Of a stretch of 31,431 nucleotides of DNA, positions 1-8,065 are shown piece after piece. The notes under the pieces were generated by a model. That model was not told the DNA's origin. It did not search any database and saw only the letters and a program-made list of their open reading frames with translations. Positions within the stretch are counted from its first letter, which is position 1. Each line of letters starts with the position of its first letter. Location: the NCBI GenBank assembly GCA_021779695.1, contig JAJYAE010000010.1, positions 1 through 31,431 of the forward strand. The letters run 5' to 3'. The position numbers and the translations under genes are program-made. Source of the DNA: Acidobacteriota bacterium (lineage in GTDB: Bacteria > Acidobacteriota > Terriglobia > Terriglobales > Acidobacteriaceae).

Positions 1-56
1 TCGTGCTGCTTCACTATCCCGATGATCTGCTCTTCCGTAAACCGGCTCTTCTTCAT
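1..56 (-). CDS. IS3-family transposase OrfA, N-terminus only
   Basis: Only the first 18 codons lie inside the window; the gene runs off the left edge. The reading starts MKKSRFTEEQIIG, the usual opening of the helix-turn-helix OrfA protein of IS3-family (IS407-like) elements, which binds the element's ends. The ATG is at 54-56, and the element's outer terminus follows about 35 bp upstream at 91-126, as expected for an IS3 left end. I cannot say whether the rest of the element is intact. Confidence 0.85.
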   Translation of the reverse strand, partial: MKKSRFTEEQIIGIVKQH

Positions 57-90
57 CCCCAGTCCTCTCCTTCACATTACGAGAGAACTC

Positions 91-126
91 CAGTTTTGAA
101 TGGCTGAGTTTTCCGGGGGCAGGTCA
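91..126. repeat. IS3-family left terminal inverted repeat
   Basis: This 36-bp stretch is identical to 19098-19133. Read inward it starts TGACCTGCCCCCGGAAAACT, a typical IS407-group end. Here it lies upstream of orfA (left end); at 19.1 kb it lies downstream of orfB (right end), so the two copies are the matching inverted repeats of the same IS type. The cognate second end and the target duplication of this copy lie outside the window. Confidence 0.85.
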
Positions 127-246
127 GCTGATTCTACTCGCTCTGTCAGCGCAATCATGACCTGTGATGGAAAACTGCTGTGAAAGAGAAGCACGCGGTC
201 AGATGCCGGACTATTCGAAGTAGACGGAACTCGCCGGTTGATTGGG

Positions 247-402
247 TCAGGATCTGCCTTCGTCTCTTGGCGAAATGGGCTTCAAGCTGCCCGCAAATTG
301 AAGATAGGAGATCTCATCGCGCAGAGGGACGCCACATTTGGCGATCGGCGCAGCGGGGTTGCCGCGAACCATCGTTGCCGGAGGAACAGAGGCTGTGACC
401 AC
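247..402 (-). pseudogene. Relic of a hexapeptide acyltransferase C-terminus
   Basis: The minus-strand reading contains VVTASVPPATMVRGNPAAPIAK, cut here to its core VPPATMVRGNPAAPIAKCGV. It matches the end of the intact acyltransferase next door (VPPMTLVQGNPARPVARCGV), including the following 25 or so residues. The N-terminal coils are missing: upstream sequence runs out of frame into the end of the neighbouring gene. This is therefore a truncated second copy, left by a tandem duplication or an earlier acyltransferase gene that decayed. The rest of the gap (127-246) shows nothing I can name. Confidence 0.6.
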
Positions 403-433
403 GCTGTCTGGCCGGCACCACGCCTGCGCTTCA

Positions 434-955
434 TCATGAGTCACTCTTGTCATGTGCTATACCGCTGAGCCCTCTCAGGAACTCCTTTACAGTCACATCA
501 CGGGTTAAAGCGACACCGCAGCGGGCAACCGGCCTCGCCGGGTTCCCCTGAACAAGGGTCATCGGAGGAACTGACCGCGACACCACACTCCCGGCGGTCA
601 CTACTGCGCCCTCGCCAATGATCACGTTCGGCATGATGATGGCACCCGGACCAACAAAAGCATTCCTCTCAATTCTTATGCCTTTTGTTTCACGAAAATG
701 TGCAATTAGCATCGCACGCATACCAATTGCGACGCCATCTTCAATTGACACAAGCTCAGGTTGTGAGGTTTCCAGGATAGCGTCATACCCAATCCAAACA
801 TCGTGTCCGATATGCACGCCTCGCGCCCTATGGAGCGCAACTCGCACAGTTCGCGCACCCGGCCCGAACCTGGCGATCAGCTGCAAGAGCCTATTGATAG
901 AGCCGCGAAATGATTTTTCAGTTTCACTTTCACTCATTGCATGTCTCTGATTCAT
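434..955 (-). CDS. Left-handed beta-helix (hexapeptide) O-acyltransferase
   Basis: A 173-residue protein of the LbH acyltransferase type (maltose O-acetyltransferase/WcaF/serine acetyltransferase group). These enzymes move an acetyl or acyl group to a sugar or amino-acid hydroxyl. The hexapeptide pattern runs from about residue 50 (HIGHDVWIGYDAIL) through IGMRAMLIAHF, VGPGAIIMPNVIIGEGAVV to the closing GNPARPVARCGV. A histidine at about 94 (LIAHF) could be the catalytic base, but I cannot fix it. The ATG overlaps the ACP stop by ATGA, so the two are translationally coupled. In this context the acyl donor may be the carrier protein rather than acetyl-CoA, and the acceptor probably a polysaccharide repeat unit; both are inferences. 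Confidence 0.82.
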   Translation of the reverse strand: MNQRHAMSESETEKSFRGSINRLLQLIARFGPGARTVRVALHRARGVHIGHDVWIGYDAILETSQPELVSIEDGVAIGMRAMLIAHFRETKGIRIERNAFVGPGAIIMPNVIIGEGAVVTAGSVVSRSVPPMTLVQGNPARPVARCGVALTRDVTVKEFLRGLSGIAHDKSDS

Positions 956-1215
956 TCCTTCGATTTATCTGCGACAAACTTGGAGAGCGGGCCGACAATT
1001 GTGAGATCTTCGGAACTGAGTGCATCAAAATCGATCTCCTTACCAATGGCCTCCTGCAGAGCATTTAAGATTTGCAGCAGTCCAAGCGAATCAACAATTC
1101 CGGAGAGCAACAAATCACAGTCCTCTGGCAATTCAGAACATTGCTCGCGGCCACCCGAATCCGAGCGGGAGTTAAGATACCGAACAATGAAGGTTTGGAC
1201 TTCATTCTGGGTCAT
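952..1215 (-). CDS. Acyl/peptidyl carrier protein
   Basis: An 87-residue free-standing carrier protein. The DSL motif that receives phosphopantetheine is at residues 42-44 (GIVDSLGLLQIL), with Ser43 as attachment site, in the usual place at the start of helix 2. It is acidic and of normal ACP/PCP length. The start ATG lies inside the 3' end of the adenylation gene (14-bp overlap), and its stop overlaps the acyltransferase start, giving a three-gene coupled unit: activate, carry, transfer. The arrangement resembles the DltA/DltC logic of D-alanine transfer, but no membrane-bound DltB-like partner adjoins it. Confidence 0.88.
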   Translation of the reverse strand: MTQNEVQTFIVRYLNSRSDSGGREQCSELPEDCDLLLSGIVDSLGLLQILNALQEAIGKEIDFDALSSEDLTIVGPLSKFVADKSKE

Positions 1216-2842
1216 TGGGACTCTTACTCTCTTTCAGCATTCTTAGCATTTCTGTCCTATCGAACTTTCCATTTGCGGTACGGGGCAGCCGATTATAAAA
1301 ATGAAACCTTCTTGGAGCCATGTACCCCGGAACCGATGCTGCAATTTGGCTCCGAAGCTTTGCAATCTCCACCTGCTCTCCCTCGACGAACACTTCGATA
1401 CCTTCGCAACCACTTTCCGTTACAGGCCACCCCACTGCTACCACTCCGTCCAAACCGCACAAGTCGCGAACCTTTGCCTCAACTTCTCCAAGTTCGACCC
1501 GGTGCCCGAACACCTTGACCTGAAAATCGATCCTCCCCAAGTGAGTCATCGGTCTGTTGCCCGCAGGTCGGCGAACACGATCGCCGGTCCGGTAAAAAAC
1601 GTCGCTCTGACCGGGTGGTGTAAGAAAGGAGACAGCAGTTTTGTCCGGGTCCTTCCAGTAGCCGAGTGACATCTGAGGTCCGTTCATCAATAATTCGCCA
1701 TCCTCACCTGGAGCGACCTCCATCAAACCCTCGTTGACGATCAGCACTTTCATGTCTGGAAAAGGGTACCCGATGGGTACGATGCCCGATTCGGATTCTC
1801 CGCACGATTGCGTCTGGTCCCACCTGTAGAGCGCACAGGCAATAGTAAGCTCAGTGGGACCATAGAGGTTTTCGATCAGAGAGTTAGGCGCTGCTTCTGA
1901 CCATGCAGCGACCGAAGAAACGGGAAGAGGTTCTCCGCAAAATAAGCTCAGACGGAGCGAGGGATAGCGTCCTGGCTTCAAGAGCCCTAGCTTCTTCATG
2001 AAGGCAGCAGTTGACGGAACTGAGAACCAGACCGTGAGTGCATGTTCCCGAATGAATCCGCCCGGACTCACCAGCGCCTTTTGGGGGGCGCAGCAAAGAC
2101 ATGCACCGCGCTCCCAGCAGACAAACATGTCGAAAGCTGACAGATCGAACGTCATGTCGAACATTTGAGAAAAGCGGTCTTCCTCGGTAATCTGATAGCG
2201 GGCCACCATATATTCAAGGAAAGCAAGCACATTACGGACCGCAACCATGACGCCCTTGGGAACCCCCGTGCTCCCAGATGTAAACAGCAGGTAAGCAATA
2301 GCATCGAGGTTCTGAGCGGGTTCCCGCCACATCGACGCCCGCTTCAAGTCAAGATCGCCAACAAAATGATGAGAAGGCCATTTAGAACGCAGAGTGCTCA
2401 CATTGGATACGTCCGGCAAAATCACCAAGACTGGCCGGGTTGCGCACTCTAACAGTGCATCGAGTTGGGGAATTGACTGCGAGTCTACGATGACGGAGCG
2501 GCTCTCGGAGCGTGCAAACATTATCTGCGTCCGGCCAACGGGGAAAGTTCGATTTAGCGGGACATATCCATTACCTGCCAGCAATGCTCCTAAGACTCCA
2601 GCGAATGCGGTCGTCGAACGATAGGCGAAAACAGCGGTCAGAGCTGGGGTGCAAAACTCGGGGTACTCTTGGAGTGTTACAGCAATCCGACGTGCAATCT
2701 CGAATAGTTGCTCGTACGAGAGCTCCTTCCCTTCAACCATGATCGCGGGCCTTTTCGGAAACCGGGCCGCCGAGGACACAAAGCCCTGCCAAAGACCAAT
2801 TCTCTCGCGTAGCGATGCCAATCTATCAGTGCCTCCCTTCAC
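1202..2842 (-). CDS. Amino-acid-type adenylation enzyme (DltA/NRPS A-domain-like)
   Basis: A stand-alone 546-residue AMP-forming adenylation enzyme. Visible core motifs: A3 LLFTSGSTGVPKGV (about 185-198), A4 FDLS (232-235), A5 NLYGPTE (about 325-331), A7 YRTGDRVRR, A8 GRIDFQVKVFGHRVELGEVE, and A10 PRTANGKFDR with the catalytic lysine near the end. The Asp of the FDLS motif is the residue that in NRPS A-domains and DltA holds the alpha-amino group, so an amino acid substrate is likely; I cannot predict which. It would load the overlapping downstream ACP. The start is GTG with a weak GAGAG upstream, 182 bp after the GNAT gene. It is less GC-rich than the operon at 5.6-14.5 kb. Confidence 0.87.
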   Translation of the reverse strand: MKGGTDRLASLRERIGLWQGFVSSAARFPKRPAIMVEGKELSYEQLFEIARRIAVTLQEYPEFCTPALTAVFAYRSTTAFAGVLGALLAGNGYVPLNRTFPVGRTQIMFARSESRSVIVDSQSIPQLDALLECATRPVLVILPDVSNVSTLRSKWPSHHFVGDLDLKRASMWREPAQNLDAIAYLLFTSGSTGVPKGVMVAVRNVLAFLEYMVARYQITEEDRFSQMFDMTFDLSAFDMFVCWERGACLCCAPQKALVSPGGFIREHALTVWFSVPSTAAFMKKLGLLKPGRYPSLRLSLFCGEPLPVSSVAAWSEAAPNSLIENLYGPTELTIACALYRWDQTQSCGESESGIVPIGYPFPDMKVLIVNEGLMEVAPGEDGELLMNGPQMSLGYWKDPDKTAVSFLTPPGQSDVFYRTGDRVRRPAGNRPMTHLGRIDFQVKVFGHRVELGEVEAKVRDLCGLDGVVAVGWPVTESGCEGIEVFVEGEQVEIAKLRSQIAASVPGYMAPRRFHFYNRLPRTANGKFDRTEMLRMLKESKSPNDPE

Positions 2843-3024
2843 GATCTCTCAATCAAGCAGATGGTCTAACTGTATTTTCGTTGCTTAAAAAGGACTCAAG
2901 ATCGGATGCGTGGCCCTGAATATCTGAGTTGCTATCTGTGGAGGCTTTCCTGAGGCTTCACAAACCTGCACCAGAACTTACTGTCCCTAAGGGTCTAGTG
3001 TGCTGAGATCCATTGAAGGTCCGG

Positions 3025-4125
3025 TCAAAGAATGTCAAGATATAGCTTTTCCACCAAGGAGGGTTGCATGCCATTCCAGAGGGTAAGGTAGGTATGAAGT
3101 ACTCTCCCTGATCTTCTAAATCTCAGGCTTTCGAGGGGCGTTAGGGAAGCACACCCTAAGACTGGGCATGTTGCGATTCGGGCTCCGCGAAAGGCGGCAA
3201 CCCGGAGAAAGCGATCCAGTAGCTGCTCACGCTCAGCTTCCGAAAGATCTCCCCATAGTATGTCGTCGAGAATTGCTACTCTTACCTGGGCGTTTGACCC
3301 ATCCTCCATTATGTAGCCGGTAATCATTCCTGCATGCTGCCCGTTGCGTAGACTGATAGTGATTGAACCCGCGCGTTCACGACATTGCCAATCCGCCTCC
3401 GCACGCGACCAAACGCGGGAAAGCTTTACATCGGCGTTGATGTTCGCACTCAGCTCAAGGAAAAGGTCAATGTCAGAATCATCGATTCTTTCATCCCGAA
3501 GAGGGCCTTTCGAATGCAATAGGCGAACGAGGTAATTGACCGTAAAGATTCGCTCCGTATTCAGGCACATAGCTCGCGAAAAGTAGGGCATGCACTTGTC
3601 CATGCCGTCTCCCTCCACGCAGAAATTAATCACGCCATCAAATCCCTCTTCCCTAGCGCGATTTACCAAGTCAACGAGGAGGAGGAGACCAAGACCAGAT
3701 CCCTTCACGGATTTTGCCGCCGTAAGAAAACTGATTAACACCAGCTTAGTAGGCTTACCCTCCCAAACAGCAAAGCGAGGAAATCCTGCAACAAATCCGA
3801 GAATGCCTTTCTGATCCATCTTGTATACGGTGGGTGCAAGAGCAAATGTGCTTCCCGGATATTCGAAAATGGAGCGGAGAAAGCACTGAGTATAACGCAG
3901 TGGCGGATTTGGGTTTTCTGCCCACGACTCTTGCATCATACTCGCAAGCATGTCGAATTCGCCCCGAAAATCAACTACACTGGGAGATAGAGTCCTTGTG
4001 ATCACTGCTTTCCCCAAAGAGACGTGCGGATATTCTCGCGCCGAAAAGTAAGCACGAAGACTTTCGGAAATCTTGACCTGCCGTGATTTGATCTGCCAAC
4101 AGAGCCGGGTTAAGCCGCCGCTCAA
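3025..4125 (-). CDS. GNAT-like N-acyltransferase, function unknown
   Basis: A 366-residue protein whose first half looks like a GNAT acyl-CoA N-acyltransferase: LVLISFLTAAKSVKGSGLGLLLL (split here as LVLISF and KGSGLGLLLL, about residues 128-150) has the beta4 strand and acyl-CoA pyrophosphate-binding loop pattern. The second half (about 210-366) is of similar size and could be a degenerate second GNAT fold; this is a guess. The open frame begins with TTG at 4125. No ATG occurs until about residue 59, so the true start may be a downstream TTG/GTG such as the GTG near residue 41. It is divergent from the aminotransferase with about 60 bp between them. Its role is probably transfer of an acyl group in the EPS or the carrier-protein pathway. 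Confidence 0.6.
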   Translation of the reverse strand: MSGGLTRLCWQIKSRQVKISESLRAYFSAREYPHVSLGKAVITRTLSPSVVDFRGEFDMLASMMQESWAENPNPPLRYTQCFLRSIFEYPGSTFALAPTVYKMDQKGILGFVAGFPRFAVWEGKPTKLVLISFLTAAKSVKGSGLGLLLLVDLVNRAREEGFDGVINFCVEGDGMDKCMPYFSRAMCLNTERIFTVNYLVRLLHSKGPLRDERIDDSDIDLFLELSANINADVKLSRVWSRAEADWQCRERAGSITISLRNGQHAGMITGYIMEDGSNAQVRVAILDDILWGDLSEAEREQLLDRFLRVAAFRGARIATCPVLGCASLTPLESLRFRRSGRVLHTYLTLWNGMQPSLVEKLYLDIL

Positions 4126-4186
4126 CTTTCAACTACTGCCGAGACACCCTTACCGCTCTGTAGATTAAGCTGTCCGTAAGTTCCCG

Positions 4187-5575
4187 ATGACGGAGGCGAG
4201 CACCTTGACCGCAAACTGGACCGAGGCAGACAAGAAACACCAAATCCATTCTCTCCATCACCCTTCGGACGTTGCAGAGCAGATTGTGATTACGGGCGGA
4301 AAGGGCGTGGAGGTGGAGGATGCGGAGGGGCATCGCTATATCGATGGCCTTTCCAGCCTGTGGAACGTAAATATTGGCTATGGCCGGACAGAACTGGCCG
4401 ATGCCGCTGCGGCCCAAATGCGCAGCCTTGCCTACTATTCCGGCTATGCCGGGACGACCACGACGCCATCGATTCGACTGGCGGAACGGCTTATGCAGCT
4501 TGCGCCTGGCATGGCGGCGGTATTCTTCGCCTCGGGCGGCGCAGAAGCGAACGAGGCTGCCCTGAAGACCGCACGCTTCTACTGGAAGGCGCTCGGCAAA
4601 ACCGGCAAGCTGAAGGTGATCGCGCGCCAGTACGCCTATCACGGCGCAACACTGCAAACGATGAGCGCTACGGGCATTCCGGCGTACTGGAAGATGTTCG
4701 AGCCGCGGATCCCCGGCTTTGTCCACATCCAGACCTGCTATCCCTACCGCTTTCAGGGAGCGAGGCCCGGCGAAACCATCGGCCAAGCCGCGGCGCGGGA
4801 ACTGGAAGAAGCGATTCTCCGTGAAGGTCCGGAAACGATTGCCGCCTTCATTGGCGAGCCGATTCATGGCGCAGGCGGGGTAATTTATCCAACCGAGGAC
4901 TACTGGCCCCTGGTCCGCGCAGTGTGTGACAAATACGATGTGCTGCTGATTGCCGATGAGATTGTGACGGGATTTGGCCGCACCGGCCGATGGTTTGGGA
5001 TGGAGCACTGGGGCGTTACGCCGGACATTTGCACGTTTGCAAAAGGGGTCACGTCGGGGTATCTGCCGCTGGGTGGGATGCTCATCACGCAAAAGGTGCG
5101 CGATGCCATCGAGTCTGTTGCGCCCGCGGATCGCTGGATGCACGGCTATACCAATTCAGGCCAGCCGACCTGCTGCGCGGTCGCGCTTGAAAACATTCGC
5201 ATCCTCGAGAGCGAGGGCCTGCTGGAGAACTCTACCCGGATGGGGCATGCGCTGCGGGACGGTCTGAAGGAGACGCTTGCCGAGCATCCGCATGTAGGCG
5301 ATATTCGTGGAGGCAAGGGCTTGCTTGCAGCAGTGGAATTTGTCCAGGACAAGGCCACCAAGGAGAACTTCGCCGCCGCCGACAAGGTAGGACCGCGCAT
5401 CAAGGCGGAATTGAAGAGGCTTGGAATCCTGACCCGGACTCGTGGAACGGACGGTTCGCACCCGGCTGCCGGCGATCAGATCCTGTTCGCGCCGCCGCTC
5501 GTCATTGCAGAGTCTGAGGTACAACGAATCGTCGAGTCGCTCCGGCAGGCTGTGCGGGCAGTGCTGGGCTCCTAA
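4187..5575 (+). CDS. Class III (omega) aminotransferase
   Basis: A 462-residue fold-type I, class III PLP aminotransferase that moves an amino group from an amine or omega-amino acid to a keto acid. Seen: ASGGAEANEAALK (115-127, phosphate binding), ADEIVTGFGRTG (256-267) with Asp257 for the pyridine nitrogen, and FAKGVTSGYLPLGG (284-297) with the PLP lysine at 286. Length is normal and no domain is missing. It resembles the putrescine/beta-alanine/taurine:pyruvate branch, but the substrate cannot be read from motifs alone. It is the only plus-strand gene in this part, divergent from the GNAT gene and convergent with the metA-like gene, and shares the high-GC style of that operon. It could supply or consume an aldehyde/amine made by the neighbouring decarboxylase. 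Confidence 0.9.
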   Translation: MTEASTLTANWTEADKKHQIHSLHHPSDVAEQIVITGGKGVEVEDAEGHRYIDGLSSLWNVNIGYGRTELADAAAAQMRSLAYYSGYAGTTTTPSIRLAERLMQLAPGMAAVFFASGGAEANEAALKTARFYWKALGKTGKLKVIARQYAYHGATLQTMSATGIPAYWKMFEPRIPGFVHIQTCYPYRFQGARPGETIGQAAARELEEAILREGPETIAAFIGEPIHGAGGVIYPTEDYWPLVRAVCDKYDVLLIADEIVTGFGRTGRWFGMEHWGVTPDICTFAKGVTSGYLPLGGMLITQKVRDAIESVAPADRWMHGYTNSGQPTCCAVALENIRILESEGLLENSTRMGHALRDGLKETLAEHPHVGDIRGGKGLLAAVEFVQDKATKENFAAADKVGPRIKAELKRLGILTRTRGTDGSHPAAGDQILFAPPLVIAESEVQRIVESLRQAVRAVLGS

Positions 5576-5632
5576 CGCCCGGTGCAGAAACTCGCATGCG
5601 GGAAGGGCAGCATACCGAGCGCCGCCGCCACG

Positions 5633-6688
5633 TTAGACGTGCATCGCGATGGAATGGAGCGGCTGGATTGGTGGCGCCGTCTCCTGCGCTTTCAGTGTCA
5701 GGACGGATTGTAACCAATTCTTGTAGACCTGCACGGCCGTTGAGAACCAGAGATTCTGCGCGGTTGCCGATTCAAGCAATGCGTTAGCTTGTGCCAGATG
5801 GTCGCTGCGCCTGTGGCCATTGGCGACAGGCTGGAGTGCACTCAGCCGGGCGGTGAGATCTGGATCAAAGTAGTTTTCCGGGATGCACGGGTATACCGCC
5901 GACTCGCCTCTGCCATAGCGCCCGATGTCGCGGCGGTATTCGAGCAGGAGTGTATTGGCTTCATACTCCGGATGCCCCTGAAAGTAAAGAAACAGGCTCT
6001 TGTCCTGCCGGACAAAGATGTCCACATCCCCCGCGCTGGTGTGGCTCAAGATGGTATAGCCGCTGGCGCGCAGGGAATCCTGGCTCAGCGTGTTCCAGCG
6101 TGAGTGGGGCAGGTGAAATCTGGGTGGAACCCCGTCCAGCAGACGGTGCCGGGAATCCTGCGTGCATTCAAAGATGCCCGAAGCCTTGGCGCCCCTTCGG
6201 ACTCTGCCGATTCCATCGCGATAGAGGACGGCTGCGTGGGCAGCCAGGCAAGACCAGACTGTGGAGTAAGTGCGCTCCTGCGCCCAGTCGAAGAGCCGCG
6301 TGAAGACAGGCCAGTAGGGCTCTTCCTGCAGCGTGGGTGAGAGGGGCTCGCGGCCGGTGACGATTAGCGCGTCGAGGCGCATATCCCAGAGTTGATCGAC
6401 GCTGAGATATTTTTCATCCACGATGCTGACGCCTGCTTCGCTGCGAGGCACATCGGGCATGGCATACAACCCGAGGCAGACGTCGATCTCCTGGACAGCG
6501 GCCGTGAGCAGAGTGACAAACTGGCGCTCGGTTTGCTCCAGCGCACCATCGGGCATATTGTTGACCAGTCCAATGGCAACTTTGGGCCGTCCGGAGATAC
6601 CCTCTCGTGTCTCCTGCGCGTGCTCGCTCAGGAAGGTACAGGGTCGGCCGTGACAACGCGATTGTTTGGAAATCAGACAGAGTGGCAT
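5633..6688 (-). CDS. metA: MetA-like homoserine O-acyltransferase
   Basis: A 351-residue protein of the MetA (homoserine O-succinyl/acetyltransferase, glutamine-amidotransferase-like fold) family, which activates homoserine as an O-acyl ester. Seen: LVNNMPDGALEQTERQF (41-57), LIVTGREPL (108-116), the nucleophile region VWSCLAAHA with Cys147, and GHPEYEAN with His239 and Glu241, matching the Cys-His-Glu set of the family. The WGAQ following the Cys in classical MetA is replaced by LAAH, so this is a divergent subgroup; succinyl versus acetyl preference is unclear. The open frame extends back to 6796, overlapping the sulfhydrylase gene; I chose the ATG at 6688 because homology-like sequence starts after it, but no clear ribosome site supports either. 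It is the last gene of the operon. Confidence 0.8.
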   Translation of the reverse strand: MPLCLISKQSRCHGRPCTFLSEHAQETREGISGRPKVAIGLVNNMPDGALEQTERQFVTLLTAAVQEIDVCLGLYAMPDVPRSEAGVSIVDEKYLSVDQLWDMRLDALIVTGREPLSPTLQEEPYWPVFTRLFDWAQERTYSTVWSCLAAHAAVLYRDGIGRVRRGAKASGIFECTQDSRHRLLDGVPPRFHLPHSRWNTLSQDSLRASGYTILSHTSAGDVDIFVRQDKSLFLYFQGHPEYEANTLLLEYRRDIGRYGRGESAVYPCIPENYFDPDLTARLSALQPVANGHRRSDHLAQANALLESATAQNLWFSTAVQVYKNWLQSVLTLKAQETAPPIQPLHSIAMHV

Positions 6689-6734
6689 AGGCAACCAATA
6701 ACTCGCAATCAAAGCAAAGAAGGCATCTGCGCGC

Positions 6735-8018
6735 TCACGCAGTGTCTGCGGCAGCGCGCATTGCCTGATCCAGATCTTCGAGGATATCGTCGGCATGTTC
6801 GATGCCGACGCTCAGCCGGATCATGGAAGGTGTGACGCCGGCGCGTTTCTGCTCCTCGGCCGACATCTGCCGGTGCGTTGTCGAAGCGGGGTGGCAGGCC
6901 AGCGATTTCGCATCGCCTAAATTGACGAGACGCTTGACGAGCTTAAGCGCGTCATAGAACCGGACGGCTGCGGGGTAGCCGCCGCGAACGCCGAACGCGA
7001 TGAGCGAGCAGGCCTGGCCTTTCAAGTATTTTTGAGCCAATGCGTAGTACGGACTCTCGGGAAAGCCTGCGTAGTTGACCCACTCCACGCTAGGATGGTT
7101 GCGAAGAAACTCGGCGACGCGCCTGCCATTCTGCACATGGCGCTCGACGCGCAACGCCACGGTCTCGACACCCTGCAACAGGAGAAACGCGCTGAAAGGC
7201 GCAAGCGCAGATCCGGTTGTGCGCAGGTAGACGCTGCGGCAACGACCGAGGTAGGCCGAACGGCCATAGTGTTCTGTGTAAATGAGGCCGTGGTAGGACG
7301 GATCGGGCGTGTTAAATGCGGGGAAGCGCGCGGCATGTTCCTTCCATGGGAAGTTGCCGCTGTCCACAATGGCGCCGCCAAGCGTGGTTCCGTGGCCGCC
7401 CAGAAACTTCGTGAGGGAGTGAACGACGATGTCCGCGCCATATTCGATGGGGCGCAGCAGAACGGGCGAGGCTACAGTATTGTCGACGATCAGAGGAATG
7501 CCGTGCCTGTGAGCTACCGCAGCGAGGCCCTCAATGTCGCAGATGTTGCCGGCGGGATTGCCAACGCTTTCGCAGAAGATGGCGCGGGTCTTGTCATCGA
7601 TACATGCCTCCATGGCGTCCGGCGCATCGGACTTTGCGAAGCACACCGCGACACCCTGCCCGGGAAGCGTATAAGCAAAGACCGTATGCGTGGTGCCGTA
7701 CAGCTGGGGAACGGAGACAATATTGTCGCCCATCCCCGCAACATTCGCGGCGGCGTAATAGACCGCGCTCTGTCCCGTCGCAACGCACATTGCATCCTCG
7801 CCGCCCTCCAGCGCGGCGACCCGCAGCTCCAGCACGCGTGTGGTTGGATTGGAGATTCGCGTGTAACGGTAACCTTCCACCTCGAGGTTGAACAGGGCCG
7901 CACCGTGCTCGGCACTGTCGAAGGCATACGATGCGGTCTGATAGATGGGGACGGCGACAGCCTTCGTCGTTGGCTCCACATCATAGCCGGCATGAATTGC
8001 AAGCGTCTCAAGCTTCAT
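6735..8018 (-). CDS. metY: O-acylhomoserine sulfhydrylase (homocysteine synthase)
   Basis: A 427-residue Cys/Met-metabolism PLP enzyme. It replaces the O-acyl group of O-acetyl- or O-succinylhomoserine with a nucleophile, classically sulfide, giving homocysteine. Seen: YRYTRISNPTT (50-60), ATGQSAVYYA (80-89), IVDNTVASP with Asp179, and HSLTKFLGGHGTT with the PLP lysine at 204. Length and the long C-terminal half fit the MetY/MetZ branch rather than the shorter cystathionine gamma-lyases. It lies immediately upstream of the MetA-like gene, so the pair could make and use an O-acylhomoserine. The same chemistry could serve methionine supply or, with another nucleophile, make an unusual amino acid for the neighbouring enzymes. 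Confidence 0.9.
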   Translation of the reverse strand: MKLETLAIHAGYDVEPTTKAVAVPIYQTASYAFDSAEHGAALFNLEVEGYRYTRISNPTTRVLELRVAALEGGEDAMCVATGQSAVYYAAANVAGMGDNIVSVPQLYGTTHTVFAYTLPGQGVAVCFAKSDAPDAMEACIDDKTRAIFCESVGNPAGNICDIEGLAAVAHRHGIPLIVDNTVASPVLLRPIEYGADIVVHSLTKFLGGHGTTLGGAIVDSGNFPWKEHAARFPAFNTPDPSYHGLIYTEHYGRSAYLGRCRSVYLRTTGSALAPFSAFLLLQGVETVALRVERHVQNGRRVAEFLRNHPSVEWVNYAGFPESPYYALAQKYLKGQACSLIAFGVRGGYPAAVRFYDALKLVKRLVNLGDAKSLACHPASTTHRQMSAEEQKRAGVTPSMIRLSVGIEHADDILEDLDQAMRAAADTA

Positions 8019-8065
8019 GGAACCATTTTCTCGCAGTCAAAACGATATCTTCGGCCTCGAACAAC

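Noticed and set aside
952..2842. Complete dlt operon for D-alanylation
   Set aside because: Only DltA-like and DltC-like parts occur; there is no MBOAT DltB or DltD, and the partner is a soluble hexapeptide enzyme.
4133..5143. Minus-strand open frame of 336 codons opposite the aminotransferase
   Set aside because: The plus strand encodes a complete class III aminotransferase with all cofactor residues; the antisense frame has none.
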